Both the position numbers and the translations under genes were made by a program. This document shows, piece after piece, positions 27,901-35,700 of a stretch of 64,000 nt of DNA. A model generated the notes under the pieces. The model did not search any database, was not told where the DNA came from, and saw nothing but the letters and a program-made list of their open reading frames with translations. The DNA is from Owenweeksia sp048267305 (lineage in GTDB: Bacteria > Bacteroidota > Bacteroidia > Flavobacteriales > Schleiferiaceae). Position 1 is the first letter of the stretch, and every line of letters starts with the position of its first letter. Location of the stretch: NCBI GenBank assembly GCA_048267305.1, contig JBLWXT010000006.1:124001-188000 (forward strand), written 5' to 3'.

Positions 27901-28258
27901 TTCTCCCGATAAACTTTATGAATTTGAACAGGAACTGGTGGATCGTTTTGGCCCTGCTCCAAAGGAAGTTTACGAGCTACTAAGCTCTATGCGCTTAAGA
28001 TGGTTGGGCAAGGAAGTAGGTTTTGATAAAATCGTTTTAAAGCAAGAAAGGCTGATTGGTTATTTTCTTTCAGATCAGAATTCACCCTACTTTCAAAGCG
28101 AGAAATTTACCAGAGTGTTACAGTTTTTGAAGGATCAGCCCAAAGCCCAGATGAAAGAACGCAACAACAAATTATACCTAAGCTTTGGCGATGTAAAAAC
28201 GGTAGAACAAGCCCTTAACTTACTGCAACCCATTGTAGCAAAACCAGAGAAAGTTTAA
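24911..28258 (+). CDS. mfd: Transcription-repair coupling factor
   Basis: The 1115-residue ATP-dependent translocase removes stalled RNA polymerase at lesions and recruits UvrA. The N-terminal UvrB-like region (about 60-330) contains FYPGSYRRPYQVEE and the RGGIVDVFSF motif; the RNA-polymerase-interaction domain is near 430-500 (GDYVTHIDHGIGEFGGL); the helicase core has Walker A GDVGFGKT (about 585-592), DEEQ at about 686-689, TATPIPRTLQFSLM and RGRVGRSNKKAFC; the TRCF autoinhibitory domain occupies the C-terminus (ILIPDTYVNKVEERLRLYQ). Length matches the family. It acts in the cytoplasm. Confidence 0.97.
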   Translation: MADTATDFINSYLLDDRFRGIAEELRNNQFHKLQLKSITASFTSLVAGASFLHSGRPHLFIMNDKEEAAYFLNDLERITNEKDVFFYPGSYRRPYQVEETDNANVLLRAEVLNRINSRKKPALIVSYPDALFEKVITRKQLNANTFSVKENDNLSIDFLNETLFEYHFERVDFVVEPGQFSVRGGIVDVFSFSHDQPYRVEFFGDEVESIRTFDIETQLSIDKVKKLSLIPNVENKVMLEKRESFFDYISDGMVVWAKSIPLAANRLDELFGKAEEAFKELNETLKHAQPDELFISGAAFKKTLQGFATVEWGNDTYFKPNRVFEFDAKPQPSFNKKFELLVEDFKKNTEAGWKNYLLCLNTKQVERFYAIFEDIGHEVDFQPIVHTLHEGFIDPQGKKAVYTDHQIFERYQKFKLKTGYEKKQAITLKELTSLQMGDYVTHIDHGIGEFGGLQKIDVNGKLQEAIKLVYNGGDVLYISIHSLHKIARYNGKEGTTPTTHKLGSGAWAKTKAKTKKRVKEVAFDLIKLYAQRKANKGFQFSPDTYLQHELEASFIYEDTPDQITATADVKKDMEAPIPMDRLICGDVGFGKTEIAVRAAFKAVNDSKQVAVLVPTTILAFQHFKTFSERLKDLPCNVDYINRFKTKKQQTETLKKLEDGTLDILIGTHRLVGKDVKFKELGLLIIDEEQKFGVSVKDKLKNLKTNVDTLTLTATPIPRTLQFSLMAARDLSVMNTPPPNRHPIETQVVPFSEEMVRDAIMYEMSRGGQVFFIHNRVENIKEVAGMISRMVPDAKIGIGHGQMEGKKLEDLMLRFIDGHFDVLIATSIIENGLDVPNANTIIINNAHHIGLSDLHQMRGRVGRSNKKAFCKLIAPPMSTLTEEARKRLTAIEQFSDLGSGFHIAMRDLEIRGSGDLLGGDQSGFISDIGFDTYQKILAEAIDELKETEFKDLYEDDQNKKDFVKETLLDTDLEILIPDTYVNKVEERLRLYQALDSLDSPDKLYEFEQELVDRFGPAPKEVYELLSSMRLRWLGKEVGFDKIVLKQERLIGYFLSDQNSPYFQSEKFTRVLQFLKDQPKAQMKERNNKLYLSFGDVKTVEQALNLLQPIVAKPEKV

Positions 28259-28271
28259 AAAATTTTGGGCG

Positions 28272-28300
28272 CGAATTTAGAAAACCCAAGACAAAATTCG
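28272..28300. promoter_or_regulatory. Inverted-repeat operator candidate of the Xre-RES locus
   Basis: cgaattt (28272-28278) and aaattcg (28294-28300) form a perfect 7-bp inverted repeat with 15 bases between, about 22 bases centre to centre or two helical turns. It abuts the -7 box at 28301-28308. This is where an autoregulating antitoxin dimer would bind (inference). Confidence 0.5.
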
Positions 28301-28308
28301 TACATTTG
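28301..28308 (+). promoter_or_regulatory. Predicted -7 promoter box of the Xre-RES operon
   Basis: TACATTTG is an exact TAnnTTTG match lying 16 bases before the chosen ATG at 28324. Confidence 0.5.
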
Positions 28309-28323
28309 TTGGCAGATGTCGCA

Positions 28324-28785
28324 ATGATGAGTGAAAGCCCACTAAAATATGGAAATAACACCTACACCCATTTGGGAGGGATGGATATGGTAAATGAGCC
28401 TCAGGCCACCTATGGAAGTCAATCACGTATAAAACTTATACGTAGAGGCCTCCCTCTCAGTTCGTTAAGTTATTTTCTAAAAGATTCTAAATTAAACCAG
28501 CAAGAGCTCAGTACTATTTTACAGATTTCTGCACGTACTATGCAGCGCTACTCCCCTGATCAAATGCTCCCATCAATGGTTTCAGAAAAGCTCCTAATGC
28601 TCAATGATCTTTACGAAAAGGCTGATTATATTTTAGGAGGTGGCACCCAAAATGTCACCAATTGGTTGCGCAGTAATGTTATCGCTTTGGGTAATCAACG
28701 CCCGCTTGATTACCTCGATACCTACGAAGGTTTTAATGAAGTAATGAAAGTGCTTGGTCGCCTTGAGTGGGGCGTAGCTTCATGA
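28324..28785 (+). CDS. Xre/MbcA/ParS-type antitoxin with DUF2384 domain
   Basis: The 153-residue form starts at the ATG at 28324 (28327 is equally possible); a TTG further upstream lies over the promoter. An N-terminal helix-turn-helix region (about 45-80, LNQQELSTILQISARTMQRY) is followed by a DUF2384 toxin-binding domain at the C-terminus (ALGNQRPLDYLDTYEGFNEV, LGRLEWG). It neutralises the RES toxin next to it and probably represses its own operon. The stop overlaps the toxin start by four bases (ATGA), giving translational coupling. The family pairing is well established. Confidence 0.92.
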   Translation: MMSESPLKYGNNTYTHLGGMDMVNEPQATYGSQSRIKLIRRGLPLSSLSYFLKDSKLNQQELSTILQISARTMQRYSPDQMLPSMVSEKLLMLNDLYEKADYILGGGTQNVTNWLRSNVIALGNQRPLDYLDTYEGFNEVMKVLGRLEWGVAS

Positions 28786-29237
28786 AGCTATATCGAATCA
28801 CCACTCCAAATCATGCTTACGACCTCAGCGGAACCGGGGCCAGGCTGTATGGTGGACGGTGGAACAGTGTTGGGAACCCGGTAATTTATTGCGCTGGCAC
28901 AATATCGCTGGCTATGCTGGAAACTATGGCCAATGCCGAACCTGAATGGCTTAAGAAACCCTTTGCGCTTAACATCCTGCACATCCCCGATCATCTTCAT
29001 ATTGAAAAACTGAGAGAGGAAGACCTTGACCCAGAGTGGAAAAACTACCCGTTTTCACCATTAACCGTAGAAAAAGGAGACCGTTGGCTGCAGAGCAGGC
29101 TTACCCCCTTACTTCAAGTACCGAGTGCAGTAAACCCCTTTGAATCTAATTTTTTGATTAACCCTAATCACCCCGAATTTAATGGAATTATTGTAGAAGA
29201 TGTTAAAGACTTGCGATTTGACCTAAGGCTCGTTTAG
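28782..29237 (+). CDS. RES domain toxin
   Basis: The 151-residue form starts at the ATG overlapping the antitoxin stop. RES domains carry conserved Arg, Glu and Ser; here they are seen in LYRITT and GGRWNSVG (Arg), AMLETMAN (Glu) and NPFESNFLINPNHP (Ser). Characterised RES toxins deplete NAD+ by phosphorolysis or ADP-ribosylate host targets, so this protein probably acts on NAD in the cytoplasm when free of the antitoxin. The domain looks complete and intact. It ends seven bases before the convergent response regulator gene. Confidence 0.92.
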   Translation: MKLYRITTPNHAYDLSGTGARLYGGRWNSVGNPVIYCAGTISLAMLETMANAEPEWLKKPFALNILHIPDHLHIEKLREEDLDPEWKNYPFSPLTVEKGDRWLQSRLTPLLQVPSAVNPFESNFLINPNHPEFNGIIVEDVKDLRFDLRLV

Positions 29238-29244
29238 CCCCCAA

Positions 29245-30000
29245 TTACTCCCCTTCCAGCCAAGCCTTAAATTTCGGAGCTTTATCTACACTCACAATGG
29301 CCTCGCCTGGTGTAGCCGGAGAGGTATTCAATTTCAACCGGCTTTTGGAATAAGGAATCATTTCGTCAATACAATCAAAGCAAATGATGTACTGACGGTT
29401 GATTTGGAAGAATTTTTTAGGGTTTAAAATTTCGCTTAGGCGAGAAATGGTTTGATCAATCATATATTGCCGTCCTCCCTTATCGGTAATAAAAGTGTGC
29501 TTGCCTTGTGCAAAAAAGAAACCGATATCATCTACCGAAAGGCTCTTAATTCGCTCCCCGGTACTAACCATAAAACGTTCCTTATAATTTGGTTTTAGAT
29601 CTTGCAGAAGCTTTTCCCAGTCGGGTTTATTTTCATCATGAAGGATCCGCTGATCAAATTTATCCAGTGCACGGGTTAAGTCTTTCTCAGAAACCGGCTT
29701 CAACACATAATCAATACTATTAAGCTGAAAAGCCTTAAGCGCATATTGGTCATAAGCAGTGGTAAAGATGATGGGCATTTTAGGCCTGATTTGCTCGAAG
29801 ATGGAAAAGGAATTTCCATCCGAAAGGTGTACATCCAGAAATATCAAATCACAATCCAGAGTTTCTAATTCCTGCACAGCCTTGCGGACCGAAGGAATTA
29901 CAGCAACCAGTTTCCACCGTGGTCTTTGCTTTTGGATGAGCTCATGCAAACGCTCAGCGGCTAAAGATTCATCCTCTATGATAACGTATTTAACACTCAT
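29245..30000 (-). CDS. LytTR-type response regulator
   Basis: The 251-residue protein begins at the ATG at 30000; the codon before it is TTG. The receiver domain (about 1-120) has phospho-acceptor D56 in LIFLDVHLSDG, with the acidic pair E9/D10 and a K near 107 (YVLKPVSE). The C-terminal LytTR DNA-binding domain (about 150-250) contains the ARFMVSTGERIKSLSVDDIG-like strand pattern and FFQINRQYIICFDCIDEM. It is last in a four-gene operon with its sensor kinase. The kinase stop and this ATG overlap by one base (TGATG). Confidence 0.92.
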   Translation of the reverse strand: MSVKYVIIEDESLAAERLHELIQKQRPRWKLVAVIPSVRKAVQELETLDCDLIFLDVHLSDGNSFSIFEQIRPKMPIIFTTAYDQYALKAFQLNSIDYVLKPVSEKDLTRALDKFDQRILHDENKPDWEKLLQDLKPNYKERFMVSTGERIKSLSVDDIGFFFAQGKHTFITDKGGRQYMIDQTISRLSEILNPKKFFQINRQYIICFDCIDEMIPYSKSRLKLNTSPATPGEAIVSVDKAPKFKAWLEGE

Positions 30001-31049
30001 CAATCCTCAATTTCAAGCAATGGAATTTTAGCCACAAAACAATCCTCAGCAACTTCAAAGACAGGCTGCTTATCACTTAACAGTGAATAGCGTTTTTTAA
30101 TATTTTCGAGCCCTACTCCAGTAGAATCCACATGCTCATCCCTGCGTTGCAAATTATTACGCACCACCAAGGTATCACCCTGATTGAAAATTTCAATTTT
30201 AAGAGGCCTTTCCCTAGAAACCTCGTTGTGCTTAACAGCATTACTCACCAACTCCTGCACGCATAGTGGAGGTAAATACAAAATCATAGCCCGGGGATTT
30301 AATTGAACACTTACCATCAGGGCATCACCAAACCGAATCCTTTGGAGGTTGGCATAGGCTTCTAAAAACTTAAGCTCCTGATTGAGCATTACCACCATTT
30401 CGTCCTTTACATCAAGTACATATCTATACACTTTGGCAAAGTCCTCAATAAAAAGCTCTGCCTTCTCGATATCCTTTTTAATAAGGGATGAAAGCACATT
30501 GAGGCTATTAAACAGAAAGTGGGGGTCTAACTGGGTTTTGAGCGAATTCAGCTGGCTGGCCATGTTTTCACTTTTCATTTTTTCTGCCAGCAACAGACTT
30601 TCCTTCCACCTCCTGAAAAAGTAAACGCCCTCAACCAGAGCTATTACAACGATGGTAATTGTGTTTCCAAAAAACACATTTTCAACATAAAACTTAAAAT
30701 CCGCATTAATGTGGTCATAAATAGAAAGTTGACCGAACAACAGTAAAATTAAAACCTGAGCCACGGTTGCATACGAAATCATCAAAACCACCTCAAAAAT
30801 GAGCCTTTTAGCCACATTGGCTCCCCAAGGCAATTTTTCATTGAGGTAGTACATTATTGCCAGACAGCCAAAATACAGGCTAGAGGTAACCATTAAAGAA
30901 TAGGTAATACCCATGCAGAAATACACCACGGGATGAGCATCACCTTCCATCGGAAGGCTGAGCAGAAAATGTCGAGTCCATTCAATAAGGCTTGGTACAA
31001 AGGCAATTACCAATACCGCCAAAACATCCCATTTGGTAAAATTTCTCAT
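30000..31049 (-). CDS. LytS-type sensor histidine kinase
   Basis: The 349-residue membrane kinase has about four hydrophobic segments (near 10-30, 40-70, 82-108, 125-148), then a coiled coil and a His_kinase domain with the phospho-acceptor H177 in QLDPHFLFNSL. The C-terminal ATPase has LVSNAVKHNE (N-box) and GVGLENIKKRY (G-box). It pairs with the LytTR regulator downstream. It overlaps the small upstream gene by four bases (ATGA). There is no separate extracellular sensor domain, so the signal may be sensed in the membrane. Confidence 0.92.
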   Translation of the reverse strand: MRNFTKWDVLAVLVIAFVPSLIEWTRHFLLSLPMEGDAHPVVYFCMGITYSLMVTSSLYFGCLAIMYYLNEKLPWGANVAKRLIFEVVLMISYATVAQVLILLLFGQLSIYDHINADFKFYVENVFFGNTITIVVIALVEGVYFFRRWKESLLLAEKMKSENMASQLNSLKTQLDPHFLFNSLNVLSSLIKKDIEKAELFIEDFAKVYRYVLDVKDEMVVMLNQELKFLEAYANLQRIRFGDALMVSVQLNPRAMILYLPPLCVQELVSNAVKHNEVSRERPLKIEIFNQGDTLVVRNNLQRRDEHVDSTGVGLENIKKRYSLLSDKQPVFEVAEDCFVAKIPLLEIED

Positions 31050-31411
31050 CCTAGCAAATTAACTGATTTTAATGCTCCACTTGGGGAATGAAGCAAGGAT
31101 TTACAATATTCCAAACTAGGTTCTGAGTAAGCCATAAAGCTAATTGAATCTGCCTCACCCAGTTTTTTAGTAGCCTTCATCGCATTTAAATGCGCCCCTC
31201 GATTTCGATAGGCCAGCATATCCTCTCTGCTTTGCCAGCACGATAAAACATAGAACACACGCCCCTTTTCATTCCAGATTTTCACATCCACCAGGCCTCT
31301 GGCCTTTTTATACTGAAATGTAGACAACATGCCGTGCCACTGAAAAAGCGGGATCAGCCACCACGCCTTTACCTTAAAGTGAGTGAAACTATACAACATC
31401 GCCACTGCCAT
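31046..31411 (-). CDS. Small ABM-like (DUF3291-like) protein
   Basis: This is a 121-residue soluble protein. The segment YVLSCWQSREDMLAYRNRG followed by AHLNAMKATKKLGEADSISF resembles the pattern W-S--AM-AYR--G-H--AM seen in dimeric alpha/beta barrel proteins of the antibiotic biosynthesis monooxygenase type (DUF3291 and CrtA-like). No catalytic residue can be assigned. Its gene lies between a TonB receptor and a LytS kinase with one-base and four-base overlaps, so the product is made in proportion to both. Its role may be ligand handling or sensing (inference). Confidence 0.7.
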   Translation of the reverse strand: MAVAMLYSFTHFKVKAWWLIPLFQWHGMLSTFQYKKARGLVDVKIWNEKGRVFYVLSCWQSREDMLAYRNRGAHLNAMKATKKLGEADSISFMAYSEPSLEYCKSLLHSPSGALKSVNLLG

Positions 31412-33795
31412 TAAAATGTTACTCTGTAAAGAACCATCGGCATAATACCCAACTGAAAAGTCGTTTCCACCTCTTGGGTAGATTTATTGAAATCCACACC
31501 AAAGGCATTCTGCTTATTGGTGAAGTTTTGAATATCAAGAGCCAATTCCTGCGTTACTGATTTGCCGGAAATCTTATAGCCAATCCGTAAATCCATTCTA
31601 AAATAAGGATCGAATTGAGCACCGAAGGCATTATCCGTATCATAAACCGCTTCATTATCTGCAATAGATTGCTGAAGGTCTATTGGCGTGTAGCGCTGTC
31701 CACCGGCATAAGTCATTTTACCGTCAAGCGTGATGGTTTTGCGTTTCTTCTTTTTCTGTTTTTTCTTACCGAGTACAAACTCCTTCCCGCCAAGGAGGTT
31801 AAACACATAATTGCCATTGAAAGCTGTGTTTCGCCAAACCTCATCACTACCCTGGTACTTGCTCTCATAAAGTGAAAGCGTGGAAAGGAAGTAGAAGCCC
31901 TTGTCCATAAATTTTTCAAAAGTGAGATCTAAGCCATAGTTGTAACCAACACCTCCATTCTCCACAGAATCAGGCGCAGCAAAGTTGAACCCACCGGCAT
32001 TGAGACTGGAAAACGAAGTAGGCTCCTGCTGCACCACTGCATCATAAACATATTGATAGTAGGTTTCGGCTTTAAAGTGCATCCTGTTTTTCAGCATACG
32101 ATCGTAACCCAAAACAAAGTGGTGGCTTTTAGTAAAATCTAAATCTTTATTGGGTGTAATGTAGCTACCATCAGGCAATAAAATCTGATCATACAGTATA
32201 GCCACATTGGGGATTTGGCTATGTAAGCCGTACCCAAAATTCACACTTTGGGCATCACTAACTTTATAGCTTAAACCAAACCGTGGCTCCATGGAATAGT
32301 TACCGCTCGAAGCCAAAATCATAGAATGAAGCCCCATATTCATTTCCAGTTTATCGGTAAAACGATGCTGCCAATTCAGATAAGGCTGATACAGCATATC
32401 AGTAGATTGCTGATTGCGGAGCGTGCGGAAAGTATTTATACCTCCGTCATAAGTGCTATCCAAAAGGTTGTAGTTTTTATAGGTAACAAAGGCCCCCAGG
32501 CGGATCACATTCCGAACGTTAAACTTCCGGTTTACGAATCCACTAAACTGAATATTGTCTTCCCTGAACTCCTGGCGATAGACTGGTGACAATTGATCAC
32601 GGGTTTCGTTGAGCGTATCCACTTTAGTGTAATTACCAATGGAGGTAAGCGCAAGCGAAAATTTACTGTAGGTGTCTTTATTATAAAAGTATTGATGTGA
32701 GGCCCCTATCACTCCGGTTTTCACATCATTGTACAAATCCTGCTCATCGCTGTAAAAACCTCCGTCTTCATCCTCCTCATTCTTACTATCCAAAAACTCT
32801 ATGGAACTCATCCCGCCAAGGGCAAATACATCAATGGTTCCGCGTTTGCTACTGGGGAAATGAAGTTTCAAATTCAAATCCTGATAATTGGGAACGGCAG
32901 TACCTGTGCCAAAATCAACACCTATCGCAGACATTACACCCAGTGTGGAATAGCGGTAGTTAATGAGGTAAGAGGATTTGCTTTCACGACTCAGTGGTCC
33001 TTCTGCACCCAGCTCAAAGCCGTTCCATCCAATTTGCGCCAAAAATTCATGTTTCTCATAATTTCCATTGCGCATCCTTAAATCAAAAACGCCCGAAATA
33101 CCATCACCATACTCGCTTGGAAAAGCTCCCGTAAGGAAATCAGAATTGGCCAGCACATTATTATTGAGCATACTTACCGGACCACCAGTAGCCCCCAATC
33201 CACCAAAGTGGTTGGGGTTGGGGATATCTATTCCCTCCAATCGCCAAATCAATCCTATAGGCGAGTTACCTCGGATTACGATGTCGTTATTGGCATCATT
33301 GGTACGCTGCACACCCGCAAAGTTGCTCGCCATACGCGATACATCTTGCACAGAGCCAGCAAAGCGAGTACTTTCTTCAATAGAAAATGTACGACCCGAA
33401 ACATTTACCCGCTCATTATTTACGCGCTCGGGCTTGTCATTGGCTTTCACTACAACTTCGGCCAGTTGCTCAGTGCTTTCAAGCATGGGCACATTAAGTA
33501 CCAGCTCCTTAGAGCTGCTCAACTCAATGTTTTGCATGGTAACGGGCTGATAACCGATAAAGCTAAAAGCAATGGTTACCCGCTGTACAGGCACTTTTTC
33601 CAACAGATAGTAACCCTCGCCATCGGTAGTGGTGCCAAGGCTACTTTCGCCAACTATATATACGTTTACTCCCGGCAGCGGAGTTTCGCTTTGCTTGTCA
33701 ATCACCCGCCCCCTTATGTTTTGGGTAAGCTGCTGGGCAAATGTTGCTGCGGACAGACTTAGAATAAATCCTAAGAAAAAGATTTTGGCTTTCAT
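31411..33795 (-). CDS. TonB-dependent receptor, first gene of a LytSR operon
   Basis: The 794-residue outer-membrane receptor has a signal peptide (1-20), a carboxypeptidase-like domain (about 22-110, IRGRVIDKQSETPLPGVNVY), a plug domain (about 130-240; ANFAGVQRTNDANNDIVIRG, LEGIDIPNPNHFGG, LTGAFPSEYGDGISG) and a shorter beta-barrel. A polybasic run (KKKQKKKKRK) sits before the penultimate barrel strands at about 31738-31770. The stop overlaps the small ABM-like gene by one base (TAATG). The ligand is not known. Its coupling to a sensor kinase pair suggests regulated uptake or surface sensing. Confidence 0.87.
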   Translation of the reverse strand: MKAKIFFLGFILSLSAATFAQQLTQNIRGRVIDKQSETPLPGVNVYIVGESSLGTTTDGEGYYLLEKVPVQRVTIAFSFIGYQPVTMQNIELSSSKELVLNVPMLESTEQLAEVVVKANDKPERVNNERVNVSGRTFSIEESTRFAGSVQDVSRMASNFAGVQRTNDANNDIVIRGNSPIGLIWRLEGIDIPNPNHFGGLGATGGPVSMLNNNVLANSDFLTGAFPSEYGDGISGVFDLRMRNGNYEKHEFLAQIGWNGFELGAEGPLSRESKSSYLINYRYSTLGVMSAIGVDFGTGTAVPNYQDLNLKLHFPSSKRGTIDVFALGGMSSIEFLDSKNEEDEDGGFYSDEQDLYNDVKTGVIGASHQYFYNKDTYSKFSLALTSIGNYTKVDTLNETRDQLSPVYRQEFREDNIQFSGFVNRKFNVRNVIRLGAFVTYKNYNLLDSTYDGGINTFRTLRNQQSTDMLYQPYLNWQHRFTDKLEMNMGLHSMILASSGNYSMEPRFGLSYKVSDAQSVNFGYGLHSQIPNVAILYDQILLPDGSYITPNKDLDFTKSHHFVLGYDRMLKNRMHFKAETYYQYVYDAVVQQEPTSFSSLNAGGFNFAAPDSVENGGVGYNYGLDLTFEKFMDKGFYFLSTLSLYESKYQGSDEVWRNTAFNGNYVFNLLGGKEFVLGKKKQKKKKRKTITLDGKMTYAGGQRYTPIDLQQSIADNEAVYDTDNAFGAQFDPYFRMDLRIGYKISGKSVTQELALDIQNFTNKQNAFGVDFNKSTQEVETTFQLGIMPMVLYRVTF

Positions 33796-33810
33796 AAGGC
33801 ACTTTGGTTT

Positions 33811-33840
33811 TAGTTCATTTTACGGAGCAAAACTGAACTA
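33811..33840 (-). promoter_or_regulatory. Leader inverted repeat of the TonB receptor/LytSR operon
   Basis: tagttca (33811-33817) and tgaacta (33834-33840) are a perfect 7-bp inverted repeat, with three further A-T pairs inside, about 16 bases before the receptor ATG. It may be a regulator site or a leader hairpin. Confidence 0.3.
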
Positions 33841-33929
33841 ACCTTTAAAGCCACTAAAATTAAAAGGAATGAACGGGAAGAATTGTGGAGTGAATCAGGT
33901 ATTCTAGCTACATTTCCTAGGAGTTTGTA

Positions 33930-34868
33930 CTATTTGGAAACTGCTTTTGCTATTTTTTTAATGTCTTTAGATTTTAAGTGCGAGGTATAAGAGACGGCAT
34001 CATCCATATTGTAAAGCACCCTTCCCTTGGATGCGTCAAAAACCCCAATGTAATCTCCGGCAAAATCTCTACCATATAGTAATATATAAATGGGGTCAGT
34101 AGATTTTAGGATCATTTCACTTAACGCACCCATATCCAAAATTTTATAAGAGTACTCATAATCTTTAAATAGTTTTTCTGGAACCGTTTCCGAACGTTTT
34201 CCAGTATAGGAATTAACATCTTGGGTTGCAAAATGCGGAACATTTAAAGTTGCATTTTTTAGTTTAACTACTTCCTGCTTATCTACAAATTCATCTTCCC
34301 TAGGAGTCTTTAGGTTTTCAAGATCATTTTGAAGTACCTCAATATATAGCTTTAACAATCCGGGACTAAGGTTAAGTATCTCATCAAACTTGTCAGCATA
34401 AACATAATCATAGAGACTGATTGTACTTATAGGCGTTTCGTTTATTATGCCGAAAAGTTGAATATTCATATATAGACTAATAAATCCAAAATGCTCTTTT
34501 ACCAGTCCTTGCCCTTTCCTTGTAGACTGGGCCCAGCCGTAATAGAGAAATTTAAGTTCATGCGACTCGCCATTAGAAGACTCCAATATTGTGTGTACCG
34601 GATCAAAGAATGTATACTCTTCATCCCCTTCGTACTTGGCGTACTCCTCAAAATCCACAATTTTAAAATCCGAAATCTTCCAATACTTCTCAAAGACCTC
34701 TTCGTACTTTGAGCGTATTTCATTTGGTATTTTGCTTGACATTGGAATGATTGTCACTTTACTTGAATAATCTTTCTTTCCTAAGATTTTCCTATCTACA
34801 TAGACCTGAGAAGCAACGGAACCAACAATACCCACTACCATTAAAATGCTAAAAAGCGCTTTTTTCAT
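33930..34868 (-). CDS. Exported protein of unknown function
   Basis: The 312-residue form starts at MKKALFSILMVVG, giving a signal peptide that ends at about residue 20; the open frame extends 34 codons upstream but that part lacks coding character. The mature protein is rich in charged and aromatic residues with no motif I recognise. An internal stretch (KRSETVPEKLFKDYEYSYK, then DPIYILLYGRDFAGDYIGVF) looks like an alpha/beta fold. It stands alone between a TonB receptor operon and a two-component system, and could be unrelated to either. Confidence 0.7.
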   Translation of the reverse strand: MKKALFSILMVVGIVGSVASQVYVDRKILGKKDYSSKVTIIPMSSKIPNEIRSKYEEVFEKYWKISDFKIVDFEEYAKYEGDEEYTFFDPVHTILESSNGESHELKFLYYGWAQSTRKGQGLVKEHFGFISLYMNIQLFGIINETPISTISLYDYVYADKFDEILNLSPGLLKLYIEVLQNDLENLKTPREDEFVDKQEVVKLKNATLNVPHFATQDVNSYTGKRSETVPEKLFKDYEYSYKILDMGALSEMILKSTDPIYILLYGRDFAGDYIGVFDASKGRVLYNMDDAVSYTSHLKSKDIKKIAKAVSK

Positions 34869-34990
34869 TTTTATTTTTAGTTTTATTCGGCAGGGAAAAT
34901 ACAAAAAGGTGTAAGGCGAATCATCAAAATGCTCTGTGATATTTTCGTGATAAATACCCCCTAACTTCACGCACGCTTAAAAATTCCTTC

Positions 34991-35695
34991 ATGAAAAAAG
35001 TTTTGGTAATAGAGGACGATCCGGATATCATTGAATTAGTGAGTCTTCACCTTAGGGATTTGGACTGTGAGGTAAGTCAGGAAATGAATGGTAAACAGGG
35101 GTTTGAAACGGCCCACTCCAAGAGCTTTGATCTCATAGTTTTGGATTTAATGTTGCCTGGCATGGATGGCCTCGCCATTTGTCAAAAGCTCCGTGCACTT
35201 GAAAATTTCACTCCCATACTTATGCTTACCGCTAAAGCGGAGGAGTTTGACAAAGTACTGGGATTGGAATCCGGGGCAGATGATTACCTCACCAAGCCCT
35301 TTGGAATCCGTGAATTTATAGCTCGCGTAAAAGCCATCCTGCGAAGACAGGAAATACAAAAAACCAAAGGCAATGACACCTCCGCGAAAGCGGAAATTCA
35401 GCACGGGGATTTACTCATAGACCTTACCAAACGAAAGGTAAGCCGCGGTGGCGACCGTATTGATCTTACCCCAAAAGAGTTTGACCTGCTTTGCCTTATG
35501 GCCGAAAACCCAGGACGCAGTTTTGACCGCGATCAATTGCTTTCTACCGTATGGGGATATGAATTTAGTGGATACGAGCACACGGTGAACTCTCATATAA
35601 ATCGGCTTCGTTCGAAAATTGAAACCGACCTCAGCAATCCCAAATACATACTTACCACCTGGGGCATTGGTTACCGTTTTAACGATGAAATTTAG
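34991..35695 (+). CDS. OmpR/PhoB family response regulator
   Basis: The 234-residue protein has an N-terminal receiver (about 1-118) with acidic residues E8/D9/D10, phospho-acceptor D52 (LIVLDLMLPGMDG) and the lysine in YLTKPFGIREF. The C-terminal winged helix (about 140-232) has LTPKEFDLLCLMAENPGRSF and the recognition region YEHTVNSHINRLRSKIE. It is followed by its kinase after five bases, forming a two-gene signalling operon. It would bind DNA and activate or repress target promoters. Confidence 0.95.
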   Translation: MKKVLVIEDDPDIIELVSLHLRDLDCEVSQEMNGKQGFETAHSKSFDLIVLDLMLPGMDGLAICQKLRALENFTPILMLTAKAEEFDKVLGLESGADDYLTKPFGIREFIARVKAILRRQEIQKTKGNDTSAKAEIQHGDLLIDLTKRKVSRGGDRIDLTPKEFDLLCLMAENPGRSFDRDQLLSTVWGYEFSGYEHTVNSHINRLRSKIETDLSNPKYILTTWGIGYRFNDEI

Positions 35696-35700
35696 TTGTC

